Source of the DNA: Mycobacterium celatum
Lineage (GTDB): Bacteria; Actinomycetota; Actinomycetes; Mycobacteriales; Mycobacteriaceae
Assembly: GCF_002101595.1 (NCBI RefSeq)
Contig: NZ_LQOM01000050.1
Coordinates: 1 to 64,000, forward strand
Reading direction: 5' to 3'
Length of the DNA: 64,000 nt
The translations under genes and the position numbers were made by a program. This document shows positions 26,103 through 37,663 of the stretch, piece by piece. The notes under the pieces are model-generated. The model saw only the letters and a program-made list of their open reading frames with translations, had not been told where the DNA came from and searched no databases. The first letter of the stretch is position 1. The number at the start of each line of letters is the position of its first letter.

Positions 26103-27397
26103 TACCGTATCTCGTGTCGATCCAGCGACGCGTGCGTCAACGCGACAGCTGCAGGCTGCGCCTTTTGCCGTCCAGAATTACCTGTCGCCCCGCGATCCGT
26201 CCAATTGGACGGCTGTACCGTCGACGAGCCCGCGTTGCTCGGCGAGGGCGTCCCGGTATCGGTGACAGTGGGCGCCGACGGCTGAGGCTGCGTGGTCTCG
26301 TCGCGAGAGTTGATGACGATGAGCACCGCGATGATGATCGCCAGTGCGCCGAGCACACCCGCCGCCCACAACAGTGCGCGCTGGCCGGACGAGAACGTGC
26401 GGCGCGGCGGCGGTGGTCGGTGCCCGCCCGTCGTCGGCCGTGATCGGCGCGCCGCGGGAGTGCGGCCGCTGGGGTTGGCGACGGCCCTTGCCTTGGCGCC
26501 GGACGGGATGGAGGCGGGGGTGGCCCGCCCGGCTGTCGCCGCCTGGTTGGGTCGCGGCGGCCGGCGACCCGCGCGGACGGCCGCTACCGCGTCGGCGAAA
26601 GGGCCCCCACTGCGGTAGCGCATGCCCGGATTTTTGACCAGCGTGATCTCGATGAGTTCACGGACATTGGGCGGCAGCTCGCTGGGCAGCGGCGGAGGCG
26701 GCTCCTTGATGTGCTTCATCGCCACCGTCAGCGCGCCGTCACCGGTGAACGGGCGACGGCCCGAAACGCATTCGTAGCCAACCACTCCCAGCGAGTAGAC
26801 GTCACTGGCCGGGGTGGCGTCGTGGCCCAGCGCCTGCTCGGGGGCGATGTATTGGGCGGTGCCCATCACCATGCCGGTCTGGGTGACCGGCGCCGCGTCG
26901 ACGGCCTTGGCGATGCCGAAGTCGGTGATCTTCACCTGGCCGGTCGGGGTGATCAGGATGTTGCCGGGTTTGACGTCGCGGTGTACCAAGCCGGCGGCGT
27001 GCGCGACCTGCAGCGCACGACCGGTCTGCTCGAGCAGGTCCAGCGCGTGCCGCAGCGACAGCTTGCCCATGCGCTTGAGGACGGAGTTGAGCGGCTCGCC
27101 GTTGACCAGCTCCATCACCAGGTAGGCGGTGCGGCCCTCGCCGTTCATCTGGGTTTCGCCGTAGTCGTGGACGCTGGCGATCCCGGGGTGGTTGAGCATC
27201 GCGGTGGTGCGCGCCTCCGCGCGGAACCGTTCGATGAATTCGGGGTCGGAGGAGAACTCGCTCTTGAGTACCTTGACCGCGACGCGGCGGCCCAGCCGGC
27301 TGTCCACCGCCTCCCACACCTGGCCCATGCCGCCGGTGGCGATGAGGCGCTGCAGGCGATACCGGCCAGACAGCGTCACACCTACTCGCGGGCTCAT
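26102..27397 (-). CDS. pknA: Ser/Thr protein kinase PknA
   Basis: 431 residues from ATG 27397, which overlaps the pbpA stop (ATGA). Kinase domain at about 10-270: LIATGGMGQVWEA, VHRDVKPGNILI, DFGIAKA and APVTQTGMVMGTAQY. A Pro/Arg-rich linker leads to one membrane helix (about 338-360) and a short Thr/Pro/Ser-rich outer tail, without PASTA repeats. Works with PknB on cell-shape and division proteins. Confidence 0.97.
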   Translation of the reverse strand: MSPRVGVTLSGRYRLQRLIATGGMGQVWEAVDSRLGRRVAVKVLKSEFSSDPEFIERFRAEARTTAMLNHPGIASVHDYGETQMNGEGRTAYLVMELVNGEPLNSVLKRMGKLSLRHALDLLEQTGRALQVAHAAGLVHRDVKPGNILITPTGQVKITDFGIAKAVDAAPVTQTGMVMGTAQYIAPEQALGHDATPASDVYSLGVVGYECVSGRRPFTGDGALTVAMKHIKEPPPPLPSELPPNVRELIEITLVKNPGMRYRSGGPFADAVAAVRAGRRPPRPNQAATAGRATPASIPSGAKARAVANPSGRTPAARRSRPTTGGHRPPPPRRTFSSGQRALLWAAGVLGALAIIIAVLIVINSRDETTQPQPSAPTVTDTGTPSPSNAGSSTVQPSNWTDRGATGNSGRQKAQPAAVALTHASLDRHEIR

Positions 27398-28869
27398 GGT
27401 CCTCCCTGCAGGGCGGCCTCGATCACCGCCCGTCCGATCGGCGCGGCCAGCGCACCGCCGGTCGCGGACAGCCGGTCGGCGCCATCCTCCACCAGCACCG
27501 CAACGGCCACCTTCGGGGTCTGTGCCGGCGCGAAGGCGATGTACCACGCGTGCGGTGGAGTGTTGCGCGGGTCGGTGCCGTGCTCTGCGGTACCGGTCTT
27601 GGATGCGATCTGCACGCCGGGGATCGCCCCTTTCTGCTGTGTGACTTGCTCGGCGCCGACCATCAACTCTGTTAGCTTAGCCGCGACCTGCGGCGACACC
27701 GCACGGCGCTGTTCGTGCGGGGTGGCTGTGCTGATGTTGGCCAGGTCCGGCCCCTTGAGGCTATCGACTAGGTACGGCTGCATGGTGACTCCGGCGTTGG
27801 CGATGGTCGCGGCCACCAGCGCGTTCTCCAACGGCGTCAGTGCGACGTCCTTCTGCCCGATGCTCGACATGCCCAGCGCCGCGGCATCCGGGATCGGGCC
27901 GAGGGTGGACTCGGCGACCTGCAGCGGAATGGGGTCTGGCGCCGCGTCGAAGCCGAACGACTGCGCGGTGCTGCGCAGCGCGTCGGCGCCGGTGAGCATG
28001 CCGAGTTGGACGAATGCGGTGTTGCACGAGTGAGCGAAGGCCTCGCGCAGCGACACCGTCGGCTCCTGGCCGCACGAGGAGCCGCCGTAGTTCTCCAGCG
28101 TGGCGCTGCTGTCGGGCAGCGGAATCTTGGGTGCCGCGGTGAGCTGCTCGTCCTCGGTGGCTCCCGACTGCAGCGCGGCGGCGGTGGTGATCACTTTGAA
28201 CGTCGAACCAGGCGGGTAGGTTTCGGCGATGGCACGGTTGGTCAGCGGCGAGGCGGGGTCGTCGCGCAGCCGCTGCCAGGCCTGCGACTGCTCCTCGGCG
28301 TTGTGTGAGGCCAGCAGGTTGGGGTCGTAGGACGGCGACGACACCAGCGCCAGGACCTTGCCGGTGGACGGCTCCAGCGCCACCACCGCGCCCTTGCACG
28401 GTCCGCCGCAGCCCTGCTGCATGGCATCCCAGCCGGCCTGCTGGACACGCGGGTTGATGGTGGTGTCGACGTTGCCGCCGCGGGGGTCGCGGCCGGTGAA
28501 GAAGTCGGCCAGCCGGCGGCCGAACAGCCGCTGGTCGGAGCCGTTGAGCAGCGGGTCTTCGGCGCGTTCCAACCCGGTGCTGGAATAGCGCAGCGAATAG
28601 AAGCCGGTCACCGGCGCGTACACCGCCGGCTCGGGGTAGACCCGCAGGAAACGAAAGCGGTTGTCGGTGGCCACCGAATAGGCCAGCAACTGCCCGCCGG
28701 CGGTGATCTGACCGCGCTGGCGCGAGTATTCGTCGAGCAGCACCCGCTGGTTGCGAGGGTCGGAGCGCAGCCCGTCGGCGGTGAACACCTGCGTGAGAGT
28801 GGCGTTGAACAGCAGCAAGACGATCAGCGCCATCACGGTCAGCGAGATCCGGCGCAGGGAGGCATTCAT
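27394..28869 (-). CDS. pbpA: Class B penicillin-binding protein PbpA (transpeptidase)
   Basis: 491 residues from ATG 28869, overlapping the rodA stop. An N-terminal anchor helix (about 7-27) exposes the protein to the periplasm. Transpeptidase motifs are in order: SxxK as PGSTFKVITT, SxN as HSCNTAF and KTG as ASKTGTAEHG. Crosslinks new peptidoglycan together with the neighbouring SEDS polymerase RodA. Confidence 0.96.
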   Translation of the reverse strand: MNASLRRISLTVMALIVLLLFNATLTQVFTADGLRSDPRNQRVLLDEYSRQRGQITAGGQLLAYSVATDNRFRFLRVYPEPAVYAPVTGFYSLRYSSTGLERAEDPLLNGSDQRLFGRRLADFFTGRDPRGGNVDTTINPRVQQAGWDAMQQGCGGPCKGAVVALEPSTGKVLALVSSPSYDPNLLASHNAEEQSQAWQRLRDDPASPLTNRAIAETYPPGSTFKVITTAAALQSGATEDEQLTAAPKIPLPDSSATLENYGGSSCGQEPTVSLREAFAHSCNTAFVQLGMLTGADALRSTAQSFGFDAAPDPIPLQVAESTLGPIPDAAALGMSSIGQKDVALTPLENALVAATIANAGVTMQPYLVDSLKGPDLANISTATPHEQRRAVSPQVAAKLTELMVGAEQVTQQKGAIPGVQIASKTGTAEHGTDPRNTPPHAWYIAFAPAQTPKVAVAVLVEDGADRLSATGGALAAPIGRAVIEAALQGGP

Positions 28870-30319
28870 ACCCGCTCGATCACCTCGGTGCTGGCCGCTG
28901 CGATCGGCGACGTGTTGCGAGGCCGGGCGCGGAATGGGCGCCGCGCTGCGTGCGAGATGCGCACCAAAATCGCCAGCAGCACATAGTTGGCCAGCAGCGA
29001 CGAGCCGCCATAGGACATCCACGGCGTGGTCAGGCCGGTCAGCGGAATCAGCTTGGTGACGCCGCCGACCACGATGAACAACTGGATGGCCAGTGTCGAG
29101 GACAGGCCCGCGGCCAGCAGCTTGCCGAAACTGTCACGCACCGCAATCGCGGTGCGCAGCCCGCGGATGATGACGATGGTGTACAGCATGAGAATGCCTG
29201 CCAGACCGACTAATCCGAGCTCTTCTCCGAACGCGGCGGTGATGAAATCGGTCGACGCCGCGGGCACGGTATCGGGTTGTCCGTTGCCCAGCCCGGTGCC
29301 GAAGATGCCGCCGGTGGCGAAGCTGAACAGCGACTGCACCATCTGGTAGCCGTTGCCGTCGGGGTCCGCGAACGGGTCCAGCCAGGTCTGCACGCGTATC
29401 CGGACGTGGTCGAAAACGTAGTACGCCGCAAGGCTTCCCAGCGCGAACAAGGCCAGCCCGATGACCACCCAGCTGAACCGCTGGGTGGCCAGATAAACCA
29501 CCACCAAAAACGATGCATACAGCAAAAGCGAAGTGCCCAAGTCTTTTTCGAAGACCATCACGCCGACGGAGATCACCCAGGCGGCCAGCAGCGGCGCGAG
29601 ATCACGGGGCCGGGGCAGGTCCATGCCCAGCACATGTTTCCCGGCGCTGGTGAACAGCCCCCGTTTGGCCACGAGCACCGCCGAAAAGAAGATGAGCAGC
29701 AAGATCTTGGAAAACTCGGCGGGCTGAATCGAAAAGCCCGGCAACCGAATCCAGATCTTGGCGCCGTTCTGTTCGGAAAACGATGCCGGCAGCAGCGCGG
29801 GAATCGCCAGCAGCATCAGGCCGGCCAGCCCGCTGATGTAGCCGTAGCGGGCCAGTTGCCGGTGATCCTTCAGCGTGCTCATCCCGAACGCGAACGCGGC
29901 CACCCCGACCACCGTCCACAACATCTGCTGGTTGGCGCTGGGGCCACTGCTGTGGCGGGGGCCGGCGAGGTCGAGCCGGTGGATCATCACCAGGCCCAGG
30001 CCGTTGAGCAGGGCCACCACCGGCAGCAGCAGCGGATCCGCGTAGGGCGCAAAACGCCGGATGGCCAGGTGCGCGCCGACGAAGACCGCCAGGAACGCGG
30101 CGGCGTAAGTGACCAGGTCCCAACGCAACCCGCGGTCCTGGTTGGCCTGGACGATCGTCAACGCCGCCGCGGTGATCACGGTGGCGAAGCACAGCAACAG
30201 CAGTTCGGCGTTGCGCCGGGTCGGCAGCGGAGGTGTCACCGCGACGGGCGGCTGCGGCGCCGTGCTCACTGCGCGCGTCGCGTCCTCGTCGTTGCGCGCT
30301 GCATCGCCGCCGGCGCGGG

Positions 30320-30323
<4 letters not shown>
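28866..30323 (-). CDS. rodA: SEDS peptidoglycan polymerase RodA
   Basis: 485 residues from ATG 30323, overlapping the pstP stop by four bases. A 45-residue polar N-terminus precedes about twelve membrane helices. Family features include VFEKDLGTSLLLYASFLVV, GTGLGNGQPDTVPAASTDFI (the conserved loop) and GLTTPWMSYGGSSLLANY. RodA polymerises glycan strands from lipid II and pairs with PbpA. Confidence 0.96.
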
Positions 30324-31776
<1,453 letters not shown>

Positions 31777-31780
<4 letters not shown>

Positions 31781-32244
31781 GGGCGCAACTCGATTACCGT
31801 TTTGCCGATGCGAACCGGCGTGCCAATGGGAACCCGTACCGCCGTCGTCACTTTCGCCCTGTCAAGGTAAGTACCGTTGGTCGATCCTAAGTCCTCGACG
31901 TACCATTCCGAGCCGCGCTGGGATAGCCGCGCGTGCCGCGTCGAAGCGTAGTCATCGGTGAGTACCAAGGTCGAATCGTCGGCCCGGCCGATCAGCACCG
32001 GTTGGCCGCTCAACGTGATCCGTGCGCCCACCAGCGAGCCTTCGGTCACCACCAGGTAGCGCGCGGTGGTGCGCCGCTGCCGCGACGGCAGCAGGGTGCC
32101 GCGTAACGCCAAGCCGCGTCGCACCATCACCGCGCCGGTCGGCGCGTAGATGTCGGTCCGCAAAATTCGCAACACCGACCAAATGAATAGCCATAGCAGC
32201 ATCAAGAATCCGGCGCGCGTCAGCTGCAGTACCAATCCCTGCAT
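31777..32244 (-). CDS. fhaB: FHA-domain protein FhaB (FipA)
   Basis: 155 residues from ATG 32244 (GGAGAGGA upstream). One N-terminal membrane helix (about 6-28) and a cytoplasmic FHA domain (about 65-155) with the phospho-threonine pocket GRADDS, STRHARL and GSTNGTYL. In M. tuberculosis a threonine between the two parts is phosphorylated and the protein supports division through FtsZ and FtsQ. Coupled to pstP by a four-base overlap. Confidence 0.95.
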
Positions 32245-32368
32245 CTGGCGTCCTCTCCGTCCTGGCACCGCTCGCTTCGCCCGCGATACCGAGCACATCA
32301 GCAACGTCACGATACTTGGACAGCGCTCGACGCGGAGTGAAGCTGGTTAGCTTGGCCCGGCTGTGACC

Positions 32369-33907
32369 TCAGTGAATATGGACGATGATCTCTGAATGGC
32401 CCAGGCGGATCACGTCGCCGTCGGCAAGCTGCCACTCCTGCACGGGTGCGTTGTTGACGGTGGTGCCGTTGGTGGAGTTGAGGTCGGAAAGTAGCGCGAC
32501 CTGTCCGTCCCAGCGGATTTCCAGGTGCCGACGCGACACCCCGGTGTCGGGCAGCCGGAACTGTGCGTCCTGCCCGCGGCCGATGATGTTGGCGCCTTCA
32601 CGCAGTTGGTAGGTCCGCCCACTGCCGTCGTCGAGCTGCAGCGTGACCGTGGTGCCGGTGGACCCGTAAGCGCTCTGGCCGTAACCGCCGTAACCAGCGG
32701 CCCCTGCCTGGCCGTAGTCGTAGTCGCGGCCCGCCGGTTCGGCGTAACCTGCGGCGGGCGGGGCGTAGCCGCCACCGGCAGGACCGGCGTCCGGGTAGCG
32801 GCCGTAATCGGGTTGACCGTAGTCCTGGCGCCCGTAACCCGGGGCGCCTTGGTAGCCCTGGTCGTAACCGCCCTGGTCCGGATAGGGCGCGCGCTGGTCG
32901 GGTTGCGCGTAGCCGCCTTCGTCAGGGCGGGCCGGCCCCCGCCCGTAGTCGCCGTAGTCGCCGTAACCCTGGCCGGCGGGTTGGCCGTAGCCGCCTTGTC
33001 GATAACCTGCGTCGTAGCCCGGGGCGCTGTAGCCGCCGGCCGGGCGCTGTTCGTAGGGCTGATAGCCGCCTTGCTCGGGGTAGCCGCCTTGCTCGGGGTA
33101 GCCTCGCTGGTCTGGGTAGCCGCCGCCCTGGTCCGGGTAGCCCCGCTGCTCCGGGTAGCCGCCCTGGTCTGGGTAAGCGCCCTGCTCGGGGTAACCCCGT
33201 TGCTCTTGGTAGCCGCGCTGGTCCGGGTAACCGGCTTGGTCGGGGTAGCCGCCCTGGTCCGGCTGCCTGGGCGGATAACCGCGCTGGTCCGGATAACCAC
33301 CGGATTCCGGCGGATACGGAGCGCGCGGCTCTTGGCCGCCGCCCCGAGGCTCGTCGGGCCCGCGCCCGTAGGGGTCGTCGTAGTAATCGTCACCGGGCCG
33401 CCCCTGCCCCTGGCTGCCGCGATAGCTCGAATTCTCAGTCATCGGTGGTACTCCTGATTCTGCGCGGAACGCATGATCTGATTGTGGCGGGGCGAAATCG
33501 CTAATTGTCGGGTGGGGCTCCACGTCGGGGTTGACAGCGCCGCGGGCGCGGAACTGCCCGGTGTGCAGGTTCGACGACTGTTCGAACCGGACGACCACAT
33601 CACCATACGTTTGCCACCCCTGTTCGCCGATGTATGCCGCCAAGCGCTTAGCGAAAGCGTTGGAAGTCAGAGCCGGGTCGGTGCCCACTTTCTGGTAGTC
33701 GTGCATACCGAGGGTAATGATGTATTCGTTCGGAGCCAAAAGGCGATTGCCCTGCAGCGGCCGAATACCGTCGGCCGCTTCTCTACGCAGCATGGCCTCA
33801 AGCTCTTGCGGGACGATCGAGCCGCCGAACACCCGGGCAAACGCATCACCGACGGTGGCCTCGAGTTTGCGCTCGATACGTTGAACTAGCCCTTTCTGGC
33901 TGCTCAT
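32369..33907 (-). CDS. fhaA: FHA-domain protein FhaA
   Basis: 512 residues from ATG 33907. An N-terminal globular domain (about 1-130; VGDAFARVFGGSIVPQE) precedes a roughly 280-residue low-complexity linker of GYPDQ/GYPEQ-type repeats, then an FHA domain (about 425-512) with IGRGQDAQ, VSRRHLEI and NSTNGTTVNN. FhaA binds phosphorylated MviN and PknB and modulates peptidoglycan synthesis. It is the first gene of the leftward kinase operon. Confidence 0.96.
   Translation of the reverse strand: MSSQKGLVQRIERKLEATVGDAFARVFGGSIVPQELEAMLRREAADGIRPLQGNRLLAPNEYIITLGMHDYQKVGTDPALTSNAFAKRLAAYIGEQGWQTYGDVVVRFEQSSNLHTGQFRARGAVNPDVEPHPTISDFAPPQSDHAFRAESGVPPMTENSSYRGSQGQGRPGDDYYDDPYGRGPDEPRGGGQEPRAPYPPESGGYPDQRGYPPRQPDQGGYPDQAGYPDQRGYQEQRGYPEQGAYPDQGGYPEQRGYPDQGGGYPDQRGYPEQGGYPEQGGYQPYEQRPAGGYSAPGYDAGYRQGGYGQPAGQGYGDYGDYGRGPARPDEGGYAQPDQRAPYPDQGGYDQGYQGAPGYGRQDYGQPDYGRYPDAGPAGGGYAPPAAGYAEPAGRDYDYGQAGAAGYGGYGQSAYGSTGTTVTLQLDDGSGRTYQLREGANIIGRGQDAQFRLPDTGVSRRHLEIRWDGQVALLSDLNSTNGTTVNNAPVQEWQLADGDVIRLGHSEIIVHIH
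33030..33310. repeat. Degenerate 15-18 base repeats in the FhaA linker
   Basis: Tandem degenerate units encode GYP(D/E)Q followed by G or R, about fifteen copies on the minus strand. The run drives the length difference between this FhaA (512) and the M. tuberculosis protein. Length changes by slippage are likely here. Confidence 0.8.
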
Positions 33908-34152
33908 GTTCAGCGCTGCCTCACTCGTTTTGCTGCCTCGCCGCTGCAGGGCGGACGACCTCCCTCGCGTCGCGTCACCCGTGTTCTTCCCAGATGGTAT
34001 CGGGCCAGCGCAGCTCAGCGGCACCTCCAGAACTCTGAGAATCGCATCTCAGCAGGTCACCGGCGATCGACCCAGGTGCGCCCAGCCCCTCCGGGGCACT
34101 GGCGCGATTGGGGAAGCCAACTATTACAGTGGTAGTCTCCACCGGTTGTCTA

Positions 34153-34238
34153 GGGCGAGTGGCGGAATGGCAGACGCGCTGGCTTCAGGTGCCAGTGTCC
34201 TTCGGGACGTGGGGGTTCAAGTCCCCCTTCGCCCACCA
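34153..34238 (+). tRNA. leuT: tRNA-Leu (CAG)
   Basis: 86 bases with a long variable arm (GTGTCCTTCGGGACGT). Acceptor GGGCGAG/TTCGCCC, anticodon stem CTGGC/GCCAG with loop TTCAGGT (anticodon CAG at 34186-34188), T-arm GGGGGTTCAAGTCCCCC. The 3' CCA is encoded. It marks the last point of shared order with M. tuberculosis. Confidence 0.96.
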
Positions 34239-34501
34239 TCTTGACCAGGCGGGTCGTCGCCGACCGAGGTTCGGTCGCCATGTCCGCAGTATCAAGCCTG
34301 ATCGAATATAAACGGCAGCAACGACTTCCAGAAGCTGGCGTGTTGGCGCGACCAATCCGGTAGCCAGTTAATTAAGTCGCTCCGATCGAGCAGAATCGCC
34401 TCAGCCCGTCGATATGAGGACGCCCGCGGATTCCAGTCCCGACCAGGGCTAAGCGGCCGAGTCATTATGATGCACCCTTACGAGCAGGGGCGGGGGGCCC
34501 G

Positions 34502-35398
34502 ATGCGAGTGCGCCAGCGGAAGGTGGAGTCAGTGGGCTGGATTAGCGACCGGTGGCATGACCTGAGCAACTTCGGGTCCACCGCCTGGCTGGGCCTTGCG
34601 CTGTGGGTGATCGTCGTCGTCGCTCTGGTGGCGCTGATCTATGTGCGCTACCACCTCGCCCGCATGCGCAAGTTGAGTTTCGAAGACCACCGCCCGCAGG
34701 TCACCATGTTCATGGAGCCGCACGCCGCGGACTGGCATCTCGTGGAACTGGTGGTCAGGAACTTCGGTCAACGGACGGCGTATGACGTGCGGTTCCAGTT
34801 CAACAACCCGCCCACCGTCGCCGAGTACGAGAACGCCTACGAGGGCATGGTCGACATCACCGAACTGCATCTGCCCGAGGAGCTGCCGGAGTTGGCGCCC
34901 GGCCAGGAGTGGCGCACGGTGTGGGATTCGGCCCTGGATCGTCATCAACTTGGTGGTGCTATTGCATCGCTTTTCACCGGAACGGTCACCTACTACGACA
35001 GTCCGGCTCCGGAAGGCCGGTGGAGCAATTTCAGAGCGCGGCGACGCAAACCGATCGAAACGAAAGTGGTGCTCGATTGGGGCACGCTGCCCCCGGTGCA
35101 GCGGATCGAATTGATGACGTCGCACGACCTGGCTAAGCGCGAGAAGCAGAAGCTGGAGCTGTTGCGCTGCCTGCTGACGTATTTTCAGGTCGCCAGTCAG
35201 GAAACCAGACCGGAAGACGTGCGCAGCGAGATCGACCGGATCAAGCACGCGACGCAGGAAATTCGCAATCGGTGGCGCAGCAGACAGCTCGAAGAGCCCA
35301 CTGACGTCAGGATGCGTCGGCCGCACTCCGGGCGCCCGCCGATCCGCGACGGGGAGCCGGAGCCCGAGCCCAGCCGGCGTCGTACCGAGTTGACGTAA
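34502..35398 (+). CDS. Unknown one-TM protein, conserved cytoplasmic domain
   Basis: 298 residues, not recognised. A short N-terminus is followed by a strong membrane helix (about 28-50, LGLALWVIVVVALVALIYV) with positive residues on its inner side. The following domain (about 60-200) is predicted mostly beta: QVTMFMEPHAADWHLVELVVRN, NFGQRTAYDVRFQF and LAPGQEWRTVWDSAL suggest an immunoglobulin-like fold. A charged helical segment and a disordered Pro/Glu/Arg tail end the protein. The start is ATG 34502 after a G-rich ribosome-binding stretch; a GTG slightly downstream is also possible. Alone on its strand between tRNA-Leu and a kinase gene. Normal codon bias supports it as real. Confidence 0.75.
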   Translation: MRVRQRKVESVGWISDRWHDLSNFGSTAWLGLALWVIVVVALVALIYVRYHLARMRKLSFEDHRPQVTMFMEPHAADWHLVELVVRNFGQRTAYDVRFQFNNPPTVAEYENAYEGMVDITELHLPEELPELAPGQEWRTVWDSALDRHQLGGAIASLFTGTVTYYDSPAPEGRWSNFRARRRKPIETKVVLDWGTLPPVQRIELMTSHDLAKREKQKLELLRCLLTYFQVASQETRPEDVRSEIDRIKHATQEIRNRWRSRQLEEPTDVRMRRPHSGRPPIRDGEPEPEPSRRRTELT

Positions 35399-35649
35399 CC
35401 GGCAGCCGACGTCAACGCGCGCCCGCCTGAATGCCTCCCGTAAAATTTATCTGCCTGACTGGCGCCGACTTGACGTGCTAACTAAGAGCTGAGTAGCCCC
35501 CTTAGGGCGGCTGCTACGGTAACCGTGTGACCAAAGTGCCGAGGAATTACCGTCGTAGTTGACGCACCCTGGCGTCGCGGTCGGCATGTCTGCCGGAAGA
35601 TCGTCTCGCCGCTGTCGGTGGGGTCGTGGGTTGACTTAAGGAGTCGGCG

Positions 35650-37458
35650 ATGAGCGACACCGCGCAGGGTTCGCGCGTGGGGTCACAATTTGGGCGCTAT
35701 CGCCTTACACGCCTGCTCGGGCGTGGCGGGATGGGCGAGGTCTATGAGGCCGAGGACACGGTAAAAGAACGGGTCGTCGCGCTGAAGGTGCTCTCCCCGG
35801 CGCTGTGCCAGGATCCGGTGTTCCGTGAACGACTGCAACGCGAAGCCCGGACTGCGGGCCGCTTGCAAGAGCCGCACGTGGTTCCCGTCCACGACTACGG
35901 CGAGATCGACGGGCAGCTGTATTTGGATATGCGCCTGATCCAGGGCACCGATTTGGCGACGTTATTGAAAGAGTCTGGTGCATTGACTCCGCCGCGCGCC
36001 GTGGCAATTGTGCGCCAGGCCGCTTCGGCACTGGATGCTGCCCATGCCGCCGGGGTGATACACCGCGATATCAAGCCGGAAAACATTCTGGTCACTCGCG
36101 ACGATTTCGCTTATCTGGTCGATTTCGGCATCGCAAGTGCCACCACCGACGAGAGGTTGACCCAGGCGGGCAGCGCGGTGGGCACGTGGAAATACGCGGC
36201 TCCCGAGCGTTTCACCAATGCCGAGGTCACCCACAGCGTCGACGTTTATGCACTGGCTTGCGTACTTCACGAGTGCTTGACCGGCTCGCCGCCATATCGG
36301 GCCGACAGTGCGGGAATGCTCATTACCGCGCACTTGATGGAGCCCATTCCGCACCCGAGTCAACTGCACCCCGGTATTCCGAGTGCATTCGACAAGGTGA
36401 TCGCTCGCGGTATGGCCAAAGACCCCAAGGACCGTTATGCCAGCGCCGGCGAACTGGCGCAGGCAGCGCTCGAGGCGCTCAGCGCACGGGATCAGGATCG
36501 CGCGGGCGACATCATCGAGCGCAGCGAAGAAGCCACCCTTCCCGATCTCGAAGCACGACCCCTTCCTTCGCCTCCCCCGCCTCCGCCGCCAGCCACACCG
36601 CCGCCCCCGCCAGGACCCTCGACGCGTCCGGCGAGCGGCACGGAGGCGCCGCCCCGCCCGACACCACCACCACCGCCGCAGCCCGCGGGCCCCGGATGGG
36701 GTGGCGGCGGTGCTGCGGGGCCCGTGCACCCAGGTCCCGCGCCGGGCGAAACGTCCCGCTCCGCCCCTTCCTTCACACCGGCTGGGAGCAGCTGGCCGGG
36801 CCAATTCGGTGCTCCGCCAACAGGAATCCCCCCACGCCGCCCCGCGCCCCGCAGGCCACGTAAACAAAACCGTCGGCTTCCCCTGGTCGCGGCCGCGGCG
36901 GCCGTGGTCGCCATCGGCGGCTTGGTCTGGCTGCTACTCCCCTCGGACTCCTCACCGGGCCCGTCACCCACGCCCGAGCCGACGTCCTCCCCCACCGCTG
37001 CGTCGTCGCCGACGGTGTCCACACCGCCGCCCGCCGAATCCCAAGCCCGGCTGTTCGGCATGCTGCCTCCTGGCTACCCGCCCGACGTCTGCAAGCCGAT
37101 TACGCCGCCAAAAGACGCGTTCGCCAAGGTGTCCTGCGGGAAAAATGTCGATCCGGACGGGCCGCCCTCGGCAACTTACGCACTATTTCCCGACAAAGCG
37201 ACGGCGCGTGCTGCGTTCGACAGAATCGTCAAGACTTCCGCACCCGTCGACTGCCCCGGCCGAATACAATCACCGGGCCCTTGGCACCGAAACGCCACAC
37301 CGGACCAAGTCAGCGGCATGCTGCTATGCGCAATGCAGCAGGGCTACCCGGCGGTTGTGTGGACCAATGACGACGAACAGCTGGTCAGTGTGGTCCAAGG
37401 TGAGCCGCAAGGGCCAACTCTCGAGCAGCTATATATGTGGTGGAGCACGCATTCATGA
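35650..37458 (+). CDS. Transmembrane receptor Ser/Thr kinase (PknE/PknH-like)
   Basis: 602 residues. Kinase domain at 14-280: glycine loop LGRGGMGEV (23-31), Lys46, HRDIKPENIL with Asp140, DFG at 158-160 and APERF at the end of the activation segment. A Pro-rich linker of about 120 residues leads to one membrane helix (about 413-433). The outer domain (about 455-602) begins ARLFGMLPPGYPPDVC and holds four cysteines (positions near 475, 487, 548, 568), likely two disulfides; it lacks PASTA repeats. This arrangement resembles PknE and PknH, but the sensor is different and I cannot assign an orthologue. AAGGAG lies eight bases upstream of the start. Confidence 0.88.
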   Translation: MSDTAQGSRVGSQFGRYRLTRLLGRGGMGEVYEAEDTVKERVVALKVLSPALCQDPVFRERLQREARTAGRLQEPHVVPVHDYGEIDGQLYLDMRLIQGTDLATLLKESGALTPPRAVAIVRQAASALDAAHAAGVIHRDIKPENILVTRDDFAYLVDFGIASATTDERLTQAGSAVGTWKYAAPERFTNAEVTHSVDVYALACVLHECLTGSPPYRADSAGMLITAHLMEPIPHPSQLHPGIPSAFDKVIARGMAKDPKDRYASAGELAQAALEALSARDQDRAGDIIERSEEATLPDLEARPLPSPPPPPPPATPPPPPGPSTRPASGTEAPPRPTPPPPPQPAGPGWGGGGAAGPVHPGPAPGETSRSAPSFTPAGSSWPGQFGAPPTGIPPRRPAPRRPRKQNRRLPLVAAAAAVVAIGGLVWLLLPSDSSPGPSPTPEPTSSPTAASSPTVSTPPPAESQARLFGMLPPGYPPDVCKPITPPKDAFAKVSCGKNVDPDGPPSATYALFPDKATARAAFDRIVKTSAPVDCPGRIQSPGPWHRNATPDQVSGMLLCAMQQGYPAVVWTNDDEQLVSVVQGEPQGPTLEQLYMWWSTHS

Positions 37459-37663
37459 CGCTTGTCGCCGGCCCGGTTCAATGCGGACGGCGGATACAAG
37501 CGGCGCGCGACGCTGCCGGGGCGGGTGGTAGAACAGGGGTGTTAATTAGCGCTGGCGACATCTAGGCTCCACAGAATCGGCATAATGTGCCGGTGTTGGC
37601 AGCAATCCGTCGCAGCGAAGCCGCCACCGAAGACGATTGAAGACGAAAAAGGAGTGAATCATC

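Noticed and set aside
24372..26285. Plus-strand open frames opposite pknB
   Set aside because: Shadows of the kinase and PASTA reading frame.
33030..33310. Repeat array reminiscent of CRISPR spacing
   Set aside because: Repeats are degenerate, contiguous, in frame and encode the GYPDQ linker of FhaA; no spacers or cas genes.
32410..33457. Alternative open frames over the FhaA linker on both strands
   Set aside because: Low-complexity Thr/Ala/Arg or Val/Ala shadows of the FhaA repeat region.
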